A stretch of DNA of 64,000 nucleotides from UBA7359 sp964523895. Its GTDB lineage: Bacteria; Pseudomonadota; Gammaproteobacteria; Eutrophobiales; Eutrophobiaceae. Both the position numbers and the translations under genes were made by a program. Under the pieces are notes generated by a model that was not told the DNA's origin, searched no databases, and saw only the letters and a program-made list of their open reading frames with translations. Numbering within the stretch: position 1 is the first letter of the stretch; each line of letters starts with the position of its first letter. Shown here in pieces: positions 53,272 through 63,001 of the stretch. The DNA lies in the NCBI GenBank assembly GCA_964523895.1, contig CAZGBJ010000001.1, positions 62,001 to 126,000 on the forward strand, given 5' to 3'.

Positions 53272-54696
53272 ATGAGCAACAACAAGAATAAATCTCTAAG
53301 TTTCAGTGAAAGCGTCAATTTCATGGTCGATCGAGCATTAACTGTGCTTGATGTCGATCCAGGCACTTCCGCAGCTATTAAGGCCTGCAATTCAACCATT
53401 AAGGTCAGCTTTCCCGTTGAAATAAATGGCACGATTGAAGTATTCACGGGATGGCGCTCTGTACATAGCGATCACAGATTGCCTTCAAAAGGTGGGATTC
53501 GTTTCGCCCCCATTGTCAATGAAGACGAAGTAGAAGCGCTAGCCTCATTGATGACCTATAAATGTGCCATAGTTGACGTGCCTTTTGGCGGCTCAAAAGG
53601 CGGCTTATTGATAGACCCCTCCAAGTATAACCGTGACGACCTACAACGAATCACACGCCGATTTGCGCGTGAACTTGTCCGAAAAGGCTTTCTAAGTCCG
53701 GCAACCAATGTCCCGGCCCCCGATATGGGTACCGGGGAAAGAGAAATGGCCTGGATTACTGATACCTATAAGCACTTACACCCTGAAGATATCAATTATC
53801 TAGGCTGTGTTACCGGCAAACCAATTGCCCATGGTGGTATTCGAGGTCGCACAGAAGCTACAGGTCGCGGTGTTGTCTATTCTATTCGTGAGTTTTTTAG
53901 ACATGCTGACGACGTCAAGACCGTAGGGTTAACGCCCGATCTTGGCGGGAAAAAAATTGTCGTCCAGGGATTAGGAAATGTGGGTTATTACGCAGCAAAA
54001 TTATTAGACGAAGAAGACGATTGCAAGATCATCGCTATTATTGAACGTGATGGTGTTTTGATAAATGAGGACGGTGTCTGTGTTGAAGATGTGAGACAGC
54101 ATATTAATGAACATAAAACCATTAAAGGCTTTGCCGATGCAAAATTTTCAAAAGATGGTGCATCCGGTCTCGAGATCGAGTGTGACATTCTCATACCAGC
54201 GGCTATGGAAGCACAAATAACAAAAGATAATGCGGAGAATATTAAAACAAAGCTCATCTTTGAAGCAGCGAATGGACCTGTCACATTTGAAGCAGACGAT
54301 ATATTGCGTCGCCGTGGCATCACGATTATGCCCGATGCCTATGTTAACGCGGGTGGGGTAACTGTCTCTTATTTTGAATGGGTACGTAATCTATCTCATA
54401 TCCGTTTTGGACGCATGGAAAGACGACATGACGAAATGCGTGGCTCACAAATGATCAAAGTATTAGAAACAATGACTGATAAGACTGCAGAAGACTGGAT
54501 GAGAAAGGAACTGATTTATGGGGCAGACGAACTTGATCTGGTTCGATCCGGACTTGATGACACCATGCGTAACAGCTATCAACAATTAAAAAATGTTTTG
54601 GACTCTAACGAGAAAGTTGATGATTTCCGTACTGCATCTTATGTTGTCGCCATCCAGAAATTATTACGCACCTATATTGATATTGGAGTTTATTGA
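53272..54696 (+). CDS. NAD-type glutamate dehydrogenase (Glu/Leu/Phe/Val family)
   Basis: A 474-residue hexameric dehydrogenase. Substrate-binding lysines are in RLPSKGGIRFAP and CAIVDVPFGGSKGGLLIDP, the catalytic aspartate in VPAPDMGTGEREMAWI, and the dinucleotide site in GLGNVGYYAAKLL, followed by the second domain ILIPAAMEAQIT. The length and order of motifs point to the family that uses NAD and runs in the catabolic direction. It lies between pgeF and clpB, a position normally empty in E. coli. Upstream GGAG is present. Confidence 0.93.
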   Translation: MSNNKNKSLSFSESVNFMVDRALTVLDVDPGTSAAIKACNSTIKVSFPVEINGTIEVFTGWRSVHSDHRLPSKGGIRFAPIVNEDEVEALASLMTYKCAIVDVPFGGSKGGLLIDPSKYNRDDLQRITRRFARELVRKGFLSPATNVPAPDMGTGEREMAWITDTYKHLHPEDINYLGCVTGKPIAHGGIRGRTEATGRGVVYSIREFFRHADDVKTVGLTPDLGGKKIVVQGLGNVGYYAAKLLDEEDDCKIIAIIERDGVLINEDGVCVEDVRQHINEHKTIKGFADAKFSKDGASGLEIECDILIPAAMEAQITKDNAENIKTKLIFEAANGPVTFEADDILRRRGITIMPDAYVNAGGVTVSYFEWVRNLSHIRFGRMERRHDEMRGSQMIKVLETMTDKTAEDWMRKELIYGADELDLVRSGLDDTMRNSYQQLKNVLDSNEKVDDFRTASYVVAIQKLLRTYIDIGVY

Positions 54697-54699
54697 CGT

Positions 54700-54760
54700 G
54701 CACTAGCAATTGCTCCTGCATCGCCTATAGCGCCTACTGTCGGTGCTAGTATTTCCGTCT
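54700..54760. repeat. element fragment with the shared CGCCTA..GCGCCTAC core
   Basis: Just after the gdh stop, inverted ACTAGCA and TGCTAGT arms enclose ATCGCCTATAGCGCCTACTG followed by TCGGTG. The same core is found at 14539, around 390-400 (minus) and near 33080. This looks like a worn member of the dispersed element family. Its exact boundaries cannot be set from one window. Confidence 0.5.
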
Positions 54761-54816
54761 TCCATGTCGATCAAACGTGTGGCATTGCCTATTTGAAATT
54801 TTGCTTTCTGAAAGCA

Positions 54817-54844
54817 CTTGAATATTTATAACATGGCCTCATTT
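54817..54844 (+). promoter_or_regulatory. sigma-32-type heat-shock promoter of clpB
   Basis: CTTGAA at 54817-54822 and CCTCATTT at 54837-54844 are separated by 14 bases. This is close to the sigma-32 consensus CTTGAA and CCCCATNT and lies 30 bases upstream of the clpB start. Promoter activity is inferred from the sequence and from clpB being a standard heat-shock gene. Confidence 0.6.
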
Positions 54845-54873
54845 TATGATCATAGCTATAAATGAGACAAAAA

Positions 54874-57465
54874 ATGCGACCCGATAAATTAACAACAAAA
54901 TTACAACTGGCACTGGCTGAAGCACAGAGTCTGGCTGTGGGTCGCGATCACCAATATATCGAACCTGTCCATCTGGCACAGGCATTACTTAACCAGGATG
55001 GCGGAACACTTTCTCACATACTGTCTAGTTCAGGAGTTAAACTGAATAAATTAGGCTCGGAAATATTAAAACTTCTGGATTCATTACCAACTGTCAGTGG
55101 TGCAGGTGGTGATGTTCATATCAGTCGTGACCTGGATCGCGTCTTGAACCTTATGGATAAGATTGCCCAGGATCGGAATGATGATTTTATTGCCAGTGAA
55201 CTTTTTGCCCTGGCTGCATTGCAAGACAAAGGAAAATTAGGTGCTTTATTAAAACAAAATGGTGCTGATGAGAACAAGCTTAATGTTGCGATCAACGCCT
55301 TACGTGGCGGCGAAAAAGTCAAGGATGCAAACACTGAAGAAAATCGACAGGTACTGGAAAAATATACCAATGATCTTACTGCCATGGCTGAAAGCGGCAA
55401 ACTGGATCCTGTCATTGGTCGCGATGAAGAAATTCGACGCACCATCCAGGTATTACAACGCCGTACTAAAAATAATCCGATCTTAATTGGTGAGCCCGGC
55501 GTAGGGAAAACAGCGATTGTCGAAGGTTTGGCGCAACGTATTGTCAATGGTGAAGTGCCTGAATTATTAAAACGAAAAAGATTATTAGCGCTTGATATGG
55601 CTGCACTCATTGCTGGCGCCAAATTTCGTGGTGAATTTGAAGAACGTTTAAAGGCAGTCTTGCATGATCTTGCAAAACAGGAAGGTCAGATAATCCTGTT
55701 CATCGATGAAGTACACACGATGGTTAGTGCTGGCAAAGCTGAAGGTGCTATGGACGCCGGAAATATGCTTAAACCTGCTTTAGCACGCGGTGAACTTCAT
55801 TGCATTGGTGCGACTACGCTCGATGAGTTCCGTGAAAATATTGAGAAGGACGCTGCTTTGGAACGTCGATTCCAAAAGGTGCTGGTTAATGAACCTAATG
55901 TTGATGACACCATTGCCATACTTCGGGGTTTAAAGGAACGTTACGAGGTTCATCATAATGTGCAGATAACTGATCCTGCCATTGTTGCAGCCGCAACATT
56001 GTCCAATCGTTACATCACCGATAGACAATTACCTGATAAGGCAATTGATTTGATTGATGAGTCAGCAAGTCGTATCAGTATAGAAATTAATTCAAAGCCG
56101 GAAGCTATGGATCGGCTTGAACGTCGAGTAATTCAAATGAAAATTGAACGTGAGGCATTAAAAAAGGAAACAGATACTGCATCGGAAAAACGACTAAAGT
56201 TACTTGAAACAGATATTGAAGAGACTGAACGAGAATTTACTGATCTGGAAGAAATATGGATATCTGAAAAAGCAGCCTTGCAAGGAACTCACCATATTAA
56301 AGAAAAACTTGAACAAGCAAGATTCAATTTTGAAGCAGCTAAACGTTCAAGTGATTTGAATCAGATGTCAGAACTCCAGTATGGCGTCATCCCGGAACTT
56401 GAAAAACAACTGGATATGGCGGGACAGGCTGAGATGCAAGAATTGAAATTACTTCGCAATAAAGTGACTGAGAACGAAATTGCTGAAGTTGTTGCTAATT
56501 GGACAGGTATCCCGGTCAATAAAATGATGCAAGGCGAACGTGAAAAATTACTGGCGATGGAAGATGCATTACATCAGCGCGTGGTCGGACAAGAACAAGC
56601 CATTACTGCCGTTGCTAATGCCATTCGTCGCTCACGTGCAGGACTTTCTGATCCAGACAAACCCAATGGCAGTTTTCTTTTTCTAGGGCCAACTGGCGTA
56701 GGCAAAACAGAGCTGTGTAAAAGTCTGACTGAATTTTTATTTGATAGTGAAGATGCCATGATCCGGGTCGATATGTCCGAATACATGGAAAAACATGCAG
56801 TCGCACGGTTGATTGGCGCGCCTCCAGGTTATGTTGGCTATGAACAAGGCGGAATGTTGACTGAAGCCGTAAGACGACGTCCTTATAGCCTGATTTTACT
56901 AGACGAGATAGAAAAGGCTCATACCGATATATTTAATATATTACTACAGGTACTCGATGATGGGCGTTTGACCGATGGACATGGTCGTACCGTGGACTTT
57001 CGCAATACTGTCATTGTTATGACCTCAAATCTCGGTTCACAGCTAATACAGGAAATGTCTACCGATTCAGAATATGACAATATGAAAGAAATTGTATTGA
57101 ATGAAGTCAGTCACTATTTCAGACCTGAATTTATTAACCGAATCGATGACGTCGTTGTTTTCCATGCACTGCTTCAGGAACAAATCCACGCTATTACAGA
57201 AATTCAGGTAGAGCGTCTGCGTCAGCGCTTACATGAACAGGAAATTGCGCTGGAATTAAGCGATGAGGTAATTACCAGTCTGGGCAACGCAGGATTTGAC
57301 CCTGTTTATGGTGCCCGCCCGTTAAAACGTGCTATTCAGGAAAAGCTTGAAACACCTATAGCTGAGAAAATTCTGGCCGGAAAATATGGTGCTGGATCAC
57401 TGATAAAAGTAAGCCTGGCTGAAGGGGAAATGCAGTTTTCTGAACTCGAAACAAATGCAGCATAA
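54874..57465 (+). CDS. clpB: ATP-dependent disaggregase ClpB
   Basis: Hexameric AAA+ chaperone that rescues aggregates with DnaK. It has an N-domain (AQSLAVGRDHQYIEPVHLAQ), AAA-1 Walker A GEPGVGKTAIVEG and Walker B LFIDEVHTMV, a coiled-coil middle domain (about 400-520), AAA-2 Walker A GPTGVGKTELCKSL and a C-terminal D2. About 863 residues when started at MRPDKL (54874), the family start; the frame could start four codons earlier. A heat-shock promoter is placed just upstream. Confidence 0.97.
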   Translation: MRPDKLTTKLQLALAEAQSLAVGRDHQYIEPVHLAQALLNQDGGTLSHILSSSGVKLNKLGSEILKLLDSLPTVSGAGGDVHISRDLDRVLNLMDKIAQDRNDDFIASELFALAALQDKGKLGALLKQNGADENKLNVAINALRGGEKVKDANTEENRQVLEKYTNDLTAMAESGKLDPVIGRDEEIRRTIQVLQRRTKNNPILIGEPGVGKTAIVEGLAQRIVNGEVPELLKRKRLLALDMAALIAGAKFRGEFEERLKAVLHDLAKQEGQIILFIDEVHTMVSAGKAEGAMDAGNMLKPALARGELHCIGATTLDEFRENIEKDAALERRFQKVLVNEPNVDDTIAILRGLKERYEVHHNVQITDPAIVAAATLSNRYITDRQLPDKAIDLIDESASRISIEINSKPEAMDRLERRVIQMKIEREALKKETDTASEKRLKLLETDIEETEREFTDLEEIWISEKAALQGTHHIKEKLEQARFNFEAAKRSSDLNQMSELQYGVIPELEKQLDMAGQAEMQELKLLRNKVTENEIAEVVANWTGIPVNKMMQGEREKLLAMEDALHQRVVGQEQAITAVANAIRRSRAGLSDPDKPNGSFLFLGPTGVGKTELCKSLTEFLFDSEDAMIRVDMSEYMEKHAVARLIGAPPGYVGYEQGGMLTEAVRRRPYSLILLDEIEKAHTDIFNILLQVLDDGRLTDGHGRTVDFRNTVIVMTSNLGSQLIQEMSTDSEYDNMKEIVLNEVSHYFRPEFINRIDDVVVFHALLQEQIHAITEIQVERLRQRLHEQEIALELSDEVITSLGNAGFDPVYGARPLKRAIQEKLETPIAEKILAGKYGAGSLIKVSLAEGEMQFSELETNAA

Positions 57466-57610
57466 TTTTCTATCTTTAATTAATCTTTAATAGAAAAATA
57501 GCGATTTAGGTAAAATACTAAGATTATTAATTAAAACAGTTGGTTATTTACCTCATATACTCTAATATCTTTCCGAAATACTTGATAAAAATAGGTCAAG
57601 AGATTCGGAA

Positions 57611-59326
57611 ATGTCGACACCTGCAAAAAAAATAAATCTGAGTGGGCTAGCACGGAAACTCGTGCAAGATGGCCTGCTTGATGAAGAAAAAGCGCAAAGT
57701 ACGCATGAAGAGGCACTAAAGAAGAAAAGACCTTTTGTTAGTCTTCTCGTAGAAAACAAACTTGTCCCCAGTAGCAGCATTGCATTGGCGGCGGCCCAGG
57801 AATTTGGTGCGCCACTGGTTGATATCGATTTACTGGAAATTGACCCTGATGTCATCAAGCTGGTCAAAGAAGACCTCATCAAGAAACACCATGCCCTACC
57901 CATTTTCAAACGCGGTAAGCGCCTTGCTGTTGCTGTCGCTGATCCAACCAATATCCTGGCTCTTGACGAAATTAAATTTGCAACCAGCTTAGGTACTGAC
58001 GCTATTGTTGTAGAAGAAGATAAACTCACAAAGACCATCGAGAAAGCCATAGAAGAAGCAGAGGGTGGCTTGGGCGACATGGATGGTGACGATTTCGATG
58101 ATCTCGATGATTTGGAAGTTGCTGAAGATGGCCCACAAGAGGAGGATGACTCTGACGTTGACGATGCACCAGTAGTACGTTTTGTCAATAAATGTTTGCT
58201 TGATGCCATTAAAAAAGGCGCGTCAGATTTACATTTTGAACCCTATGAAAAAATGTACCGCGTACGCTTTCGTGTAGACGGTGTTTTAATGGAAGTAGCA
58301 AAACCTCCCTTGAGCCTTAATTTGAAAATAGCGGCACGCATAAAAGTAATGTCACGAATGGACGTATCAGAACGACGTGTTCCACAAGACGGACGTATCA
58401 AATTAAAACTCTCAAAAACAAAAGCGATTGATTTTCGTGTTAGTACTTGCCCAACACTGTTCGGTGAAAAAACCTGTATGCGAATTCTGGATTCAGATGC
58501 CGCCGCATTACAAATAGATCAGTTGGGATATGAAGACCACCAGAAAGAAATGTTTTTAGACAACTTGCATAAACCTTATGGCATGTTCCTTGTTACCGGG
58601 CCAACGGGTAGTGGTAAAACTGTTTCGCTTTATACTGGCATCAATATCCTGAATCAGGTAGATATCAATATTTCCACTGCCGAAGATCCTGTTGAAATTA
58701 ATCTCCCCGGCGTCAACCAGGTTCAGGTTGATGAGAAACAAGGCATGACATTCGATAAAGCCTTGAAAGCTTTTTTAAGACAGGATCCGGACATTATTCT
58801 GGTAGGGGAAATACGCGATTTGGGTACAGCTTCTATTGCGGTAAAAGCAGCACAGACAGGACATATGGTAATGTCGACATTGCATACCAATGATTGCCCG
58901 CAAACCCTGACCCGTTTACAAGACATGGGCATACAGGCTTTTGCCGTGGCAACCAGTATTAACCTTATTACTGCACAACGATTACTCCGACGCCTAAAGG
59001 AAGATAATCGGGCAGTGATAGAAATGCCTGACGAGACCCTAAGAGAAGAAGGCTTCCCTGAAGAAATGATTAAAGAGGGCATTACTCTGTATGGCCCTGC
59101 TGAAGATACAGAAGATAATCCAGGCTACAAAGGGCGAGCAGGCATCTATCAAGTTATGCCCATATCAGATGACATGAAACGTTTGATTATTGAAGGTGCT
59201 AACGCGGTACAGTTGGCCGATCAAGCTTCGTCAGAGGGTATATGGGACATCCGTAAATCAGGTTTAATGAAGGCGGCCGCTGGCGTCACCAGTATGGTCG
59301 AAGTTAATCGAGTAACCGTAGAGTAG
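57611..59326 (+). CDS. pilB: type IV pilus assembly ATPase PilB
   Basis: Extension motor ATPase, 571 residues. It has the N-terminal MshEN-type region (ARKLVQDGLLDEEKAQ; LVPSSSIALAAAQEFGAPLV), Walker A GPTGSGKTVSLYTG, Asp box (ISTAEDPVEI), Walker B ILVGEIRD and the His box TLHTND. The C-terminal zinc-binding tetracysteine seen in most PilB proteins is absent (see findings). It leads pilB-pilC-pilD, five bases before pilC. Confidence 0.95.
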   Translation: MSTPAKKINLSGLARKLVQDGLLDEEKAQSTHEEALKKKRPFVSLLVENKLVPSSSIALAAAQEFGAPLVDIDLLEIDPDVIKLVKEDLIKKHHALPIFKRGKRLAVAVADPTNILALDEIKFATSLGTDAIVVEEDKLTKTIEKAIEEAEGGLGDMDGDDFDDLDDLEVAEDGPQEEDDSDVDDAPVVRFVNKCLLDAIKKGASDLHFEPYEKMYRVRFRVDGVLMEVAKPPLSLNLKIAARIKVMSRMDVSERRVPQDGRIKLKLSKTKAIDFRVSTCPTLFGEKTCMRILDSDAAALQIDQLGYEDHQKEMFLDNLHKPYGMFLVTGPTGSGKTVSLYTGINILNQVDINISTAEDPVEINLPGVNQVQVDEKQGMTFDKALKAFLRQDPDIILVGEIRDLGTASIAVKAAQTGHMVMSTLHTNDCPQTLTRLQDMGIQAFAVATSINLITAQRLLRRLKEDNRAVIEMPDETLREEGFPEEMIKEGITLYGPAEDTEDNPGYKGRAGIYQVMPISDDMKRLIIEGANAVQLADQASSEGIWDIRKSGLMKAAAGVTSMVEVNRVTVE

Positions 59327-59331
59327 ATATT

Positions 59332-60552
59332 ATGGCTGAAGCAAAAAAAGCAGATATGTATGCCTGGGAAGGCACGGACAAAAAAGGCAAACGTGTTAAA
59401 GGAGAGTTGAGTGGGCAGAGCGAAGCATTAGTAAAAGCCCAATTAAGACGCCAGGGCATTAATCCTCTTAAAGTTAAAAAGAAATCAAAACCTTTATTGG
59501 GCGGTGGTGGTGGAAAAATAACACCGAAAGACATCACAGTCTTTAGCCGACAGTTAGCTACAATGATGTCATCAGGTGTACCTCTTGTGCAGGCTTTCGA
59601 AATTGTTGGTCGAGGTCATGATAATCCTGCTATGCAAGATTTAATTCTGGGCGTTAAAGCAGATGTAGAAGCGGGTAATAACCTAACTGAGGCACTCAGG
59701 AAAAAACCATTACAATTTAATGATTTATATTGCAACCTTGTAGAAGCAGGTGAACATGCCGGTATACTTGAAGCCATTCTGCATAAACTTGCAACCTACA
59801 TGGAGAAATCTGAAGCATTAAAATCTAAAATCAAGGCAGCGTTATTCTACCCAGGTGCGGTTATAGCAATGGCAGGCATTGTTGTAAGTATCCTAATGAT
59901 CTTTGTCATACCACAATTCTCTGAACTTTTTTCCAGCTTTGGCGCTGACTTACCGGCTCTAACACAACTATTGGTAGATTGTTCAAATTTTTTCGTTGCT
60001 TATTGGTGGCTAATATTTGGCGTTACCGGTGGCGCTATTTATGGCGCAATGGAGATAAAGAAAAGATCAAAAGCCGTCCAGCAATTTCTTGATCGGGCCA
60101 TATTAAAAATGCCCGTTCTTGGTGAAATAATGGAAAAAGCCGCTATCGCTCGTTTTGCTCGAACGTTAGAAACCATGTTTGCAGCAGGTACGCCTATGGT
60201 AGAAGCTATGGTTTCGGTAGCAGGTGCTTGCGGTAATATTGTTTTTTATGATGCCACTATGAAAATGAAAGATGAAATTTCTACCGGCACACAGCTTCAG
60301 GCATCCATGAGAGAAACAGGTTTATTTCCAAACATGGTCATTCAAATGGTAGCCATCGGTGAAGAATCAGGCGCTATAGATACTATGCTTGGTAAAGTTG
60401 CTGATTGGTATGAACAAGAAGTTGATGATGCTGTTGAAGCACTGACAAGTTTACTTGAGCCGGCGATTATGGCATTTTTAGGTGGCGTTATTGGTACCAT
60501 TGTTATTGGTATGTATCTTCCTATCTTCCAGATGGGTCAAGTCGTTAAGTAA
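59332..60552 (+). CDS. pilC: type IV pilus inner-membrane platform PilC
   Basis: A 406-residue GspF-family protein that anchors the motor. The two related cytoplasmic domains are evident: the first begins FSRQLATMMSSGVPLVQAFEIVG and the second FARTLETMFAAGTPMVEAMV, each followed by membrane helices (VVSILMIFVIPQF; MAFLGGVIGTIVIGMYLPIF). It follows pilB after five bases, so the two are probably translated together. Confidence 0.95.
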   Translation: MAEAKKADMYAWEGTDKKGKRVKGELSGQSEALVKAQLRRQGINPLKVKKKSKPLLGGGGGKITPKDITVFSRQLATMMSSGVPLVQAFEIVGRGHDNPAMQDLILGVKADVEAGNNLTEALRKKPLQFNDLYCNLVEAGEHAGILEAILHKLATYMEKSEALKSKIKAALFYPGAVIAMAGIVVSILMIFVIPQFSELFSSFGADLPALTQLLVDCSNFFVAYWWLIFGVTGGAIYGAMEIKKRSKAVQQFLDRAILKMPVLGEIMEKAAIARFARTLETMFAAGTPMVEAMVSVAGACGNIVFYDATMKMKDEISTGTQLQASMRETGLFPNMVIQMVAIGEESGAIDTMLGKVADWYEQEVDDAVEALTSLLEPAIMAFLGGVIGTIVIGMYLPIFQMGQVVK

Positions 60553-60661
60553 AATAATAATAAATGTATCGTTACTGAAGTTTCAGCAAAATAAATATAT
60601 TTCTAAAAATATTTTTTTAGAGCTGTTTTTTACGTGACCAACCAAGCCACCGAGAATATTC

Positions 60662-61540
60662 GTGCCTATAATCATTGAGTTATTTCATACATCCCCTGCC
60701 TTTTATCTCAGTACTATCTTCGTATTAGGGCTACTCGTTGGAAGTTTTCTGAATGTTGTTATTTTTCGTTTACCTACAATGATGGAAAGCGACTGGCAGC
60801 AACAATGTTGTGAGTTACTTGATATAGATGATGCTAAATATAAAAAAGAAAACGAAGGTTTTAATCTCATTACTCCTCGCTCGCGTTGCCCGTCTTGCAA
60901 TCATCAAATTAGCGCAATGGAGAACATCCCTGTCATTAGTTATTTATTTTTAAAAGGGAAATGTAGTAATTGCGAAAATAAAATTTCGATTCGTTATCCA
61001 TTAATTGAATTAGTAAGCGCAATAACTGTAACTATTGTTGCATTTTATTTTGGTGTTACATTACAAGCGTTATTTGCAATATGTCTTACCTGGGCACTCA
61101 TTGCCTTAAGCATGATTGATTTTGATCATCAATTACTTCCTGATGATATTACACTACCCTTCTTATGGCTTGGAATTATCATAAACTTGTTTGGTATTTT
61201 TACAGATATTGAATCAAGTATACTCGGTGCAATATTTGGCTACGGCTCATTATGGCTTGTCTATATCTCATTTAAATTAGTTACTGGTAAAGAAGGAATG
61301 GGGCATGGTGATTTTAAATTATTAGCCGTATTAGGTGCGTGGTTTGGTTGGCAGGCACTTCCTCTAATTATTATATTATCCTCTGTCGTTGGTGCCAGCA
61401 TTGGCATTTTATTAATGATCTTTAAATCATATAACAGAACAACAGCAATACCATTTGGACCCTACTTGGCAATTGCTGGCTGGACATCTATGTTATGGGG
61501 ACCGTACATCATGTCTGCTTATTTAAATGCAGTAATTTAA
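60662..61540 (+). CDS. pilD: prepilin peptidase / N-methyltransferase PilD
   Basis: Aspartic membrane enzyme that cleaves and methylates pilins. The start is GTG at 60662. It has the cysteine pairs of the N-terminal domain (CPSCNHQ and CSNCENK), the first catalytic aspartate in LSMIDFDHQLLPDD, and the second in GMGHGDFKLLAVLGAWFG. About eight membrane helices. It would process the two pilins at 42.6-43.7 kb. A 109-base gap, A/T-rich, separates it from pilC. Confidence 0.94.
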   Translation: MPIIIELFHTSPAFYLSTIFVLGLLVGSFLNVVIFRLPTMMESDWQQQCCELLDIDDAKYKKENEGFNLITPRSRCPSCNHQISAMENIPVISYLFLKGKCSNCENKISIRYPLIELVSAITVTIVAFYFGVTLQALFAICLTWALIALSMIDFDHQLLPDDITLPFLWLGIIINLFGIFTDIESSILGAIFGYGSLWLVYISFKLVTGKEGMGHGDFKLLAVLGAWFGWQALPLIIILSSVVGASIGILLMIFKSYNRTTAIPFGPYLAIAGWTSMLWGPYIMSAYLNAVI

Positions 61541-61578
61541 AGACCATCCACCTGCAAAATGAATCGAATAGCTTCTTA

Positions 61579-62184
61579 ATGTCCAAGGTATTACGCATTG
61601 CCTTAACGGGTGGTATAGGTAGCGGGAAATCAACTGTCGCAGATAAATTTCAGGATCTTGGCGCACCTATTATTGATTCAGATGTAATATCGAGAGAAAT
61701 CGTCAAGCCTGGCACAGCCTGTTTAAACACTATTGTTAACGAATTTGGCTCGGAACTTTTAACTAGCAAAGGAACGCTTGATCGGCATAAATTACGCAAG
61801 ATTATATTTAATGATGAAACTACAAAAAAAAAGCTGGAAGACATTTTACACCCTGTTATCTATCAAGAAATAGAAGATCAAATATCTAGAATAAACTATC
61901 CATATTGCTTAATTGTTATTCCTCTACTTGTAGAAACACAGGCTATGCACCGTTTTGATAGAATTTTAGTTGTTGATACAGCAAAAGATTTACAAATAAA
62001 AAGAGCAACTAGTAGAGATAAATCGTCCGTCCAAATTATAGAAAAAATCATAAACAGTCAGGCTAGCCGCAATCAACGTCTTAAATATGCAGACGACATT
62101 ATCGACAATAACGTTAATATTGAAGAACTTAATGGGGCCATACTCAAATTACACAAAAGGTATCTGGAACCAAATAAGCTCTGA
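61579..62184 (+). CDS. coaE: dephospho-CoA kinase
   Basis: Last step of coenzyme A synthesis. The ATG at 61579 gives the family N-terminus MSKVLRIALTGGIGSGKSTV, with the P-loop; a longer frame from 61495 overlaps pilD. Further signatures are IIDSDVISREIV (with the substrate-binding DxD/DSD) and the downstream SRDKSSVQIIEKIINSQASR. About 201 residues. The pilD-coaE-zapD-yacG order is conserved in gammaproteobacteria. Confidence 0.95.
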   Translation: MSKVLRIALTGGIGSGKSTVADKFQDLGAPIIDSDVISREIVKPGTACLNTIVNEFGSELLTSKGTLDRHKLRKIIFNDETTKKKLEDILHPVIYQEIEDQISRINYPYCLIVIPLLVETQAMHRFDRILVVDTAKDLQIKRATSRDKSSVQIIEKIINSQASRNQRLKYADDIIDNNVNIEELNGAILKLHKRYLEPNKL

Positions 62185-62227
62185 TTAAGTAGCTATATTC
62201 ATGAAAAGAATGAATAATTAATTCTAT

Positions 62228-63001
62228 ATGCAGAATAAAATAATATTTGAACAACCGCTAAACGAAAGAATGAGAAACCTATTACGTTTAGAGCATCTTT
62301 TTGATCTTATTGCGTGTCGCTCGCTAGAGACTACTAATAAATGGGATTATCGAAATATTCTGGAATCTCTTCTTGAAATCAATGACCTTTTAAACCGCTC
62401 TGATTTTAAATCTGAATTAATTAAAGAATTAGACCGCCATTCATCAATGCTTATATCGCTGGAAAATAACCCTGCTGTCGATCAACAAAGATTAAAAAAT
62501 ATAAATAATGAAATTCGTGAACTATTAATAGAACTTAGAAATACTTCATACCAGCCCGGAAATCAATTAAAGAATGATGAGTTGATAACAAGTTTCAAAC
62601 AGCGCATAAGTATTCCTGGCGGAACCTGTAATTTTGATCTACCTCGACTTCACTTTTGGCTAAACCAGGCTGACGTCAAACAGAAACAGGATTTGGAGAA
62701 TTGGTCAAATGATCTCGAGCCAATAAAAAAATCAATTTACCTGGCATTAGATATGATAAGAAATAGTGCCAATCCGACGAGAGAAAAAGCAGAGTCCGGT
62801 TTTTACCAACAACCCATCGAATCAAATCTTTCCTGTCAGTTGATAAGAGTGTTATTACCTTCTGCCAGTCGATATTACCCGGAAATCAGTGGTGGCAAAC
62901 ATCGTTTTACCATACGTTTCATGGAAGAGATTACGACAGATAATAGATCTAACCAAACAAAAAATGATGTCGATTTCGAACTTCATAGCTGTATTTTATG
63001 A
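62228..63001 (+). CDS. zapD: cell division protein ZapD
   Basis: FtsZ-associated protein that bundles filaments at mid-cell, 257 residues, formerly DUF1342. Recognised from the N-terminus FEQPLNERMRNLLRLEHLFD, the GGTCNFDLPRLHFWLNQ motif, and the C-terminal beta domain ESNLSCQLIRVLLP and YPEISGGKHRFTIRFME. Its stop overlaps the yacG start as ATGA. Confidence 0.95.
   Translation: MQNKIIFEQPLNERMRNLLRLEHLFDLIACRSLETTNKWDYRNILESLLEINDLLNRSDFKSELIKELDRHSSMLISLENNPAVDQQRLKNINNEIRELLIELRNTSYQPGNQLKNDELITSFKQRISIPGGTCNFDLPRLHFWLNQADVKQKQDLENWSNDLEPIKKSIYLALDMIRNSANPTREKAESGFYQQPIESNLSCQLIRVLLPSASRYYPEISGGKHRFTIRFMEEITTDNRSNQTKNDVDFELHSCIL

Noticed and set aside
55116..55622. 168-codon minus-strand frame in clpB
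   Set aside because: Shadow of clpB, a highly conserved gene.
57475..57520. TTTTCTA/TAGAAAA pair after clpB as a terminator
   Set aside because: The arms are short and far apart and no GC-rich stem is present.
57562..58209. 215-codon Ser-rich minus-strand frame
   Set aside because: Antisense to pilB; the Ser and Arg richness comes from acidic and lysine codons on the other strand.
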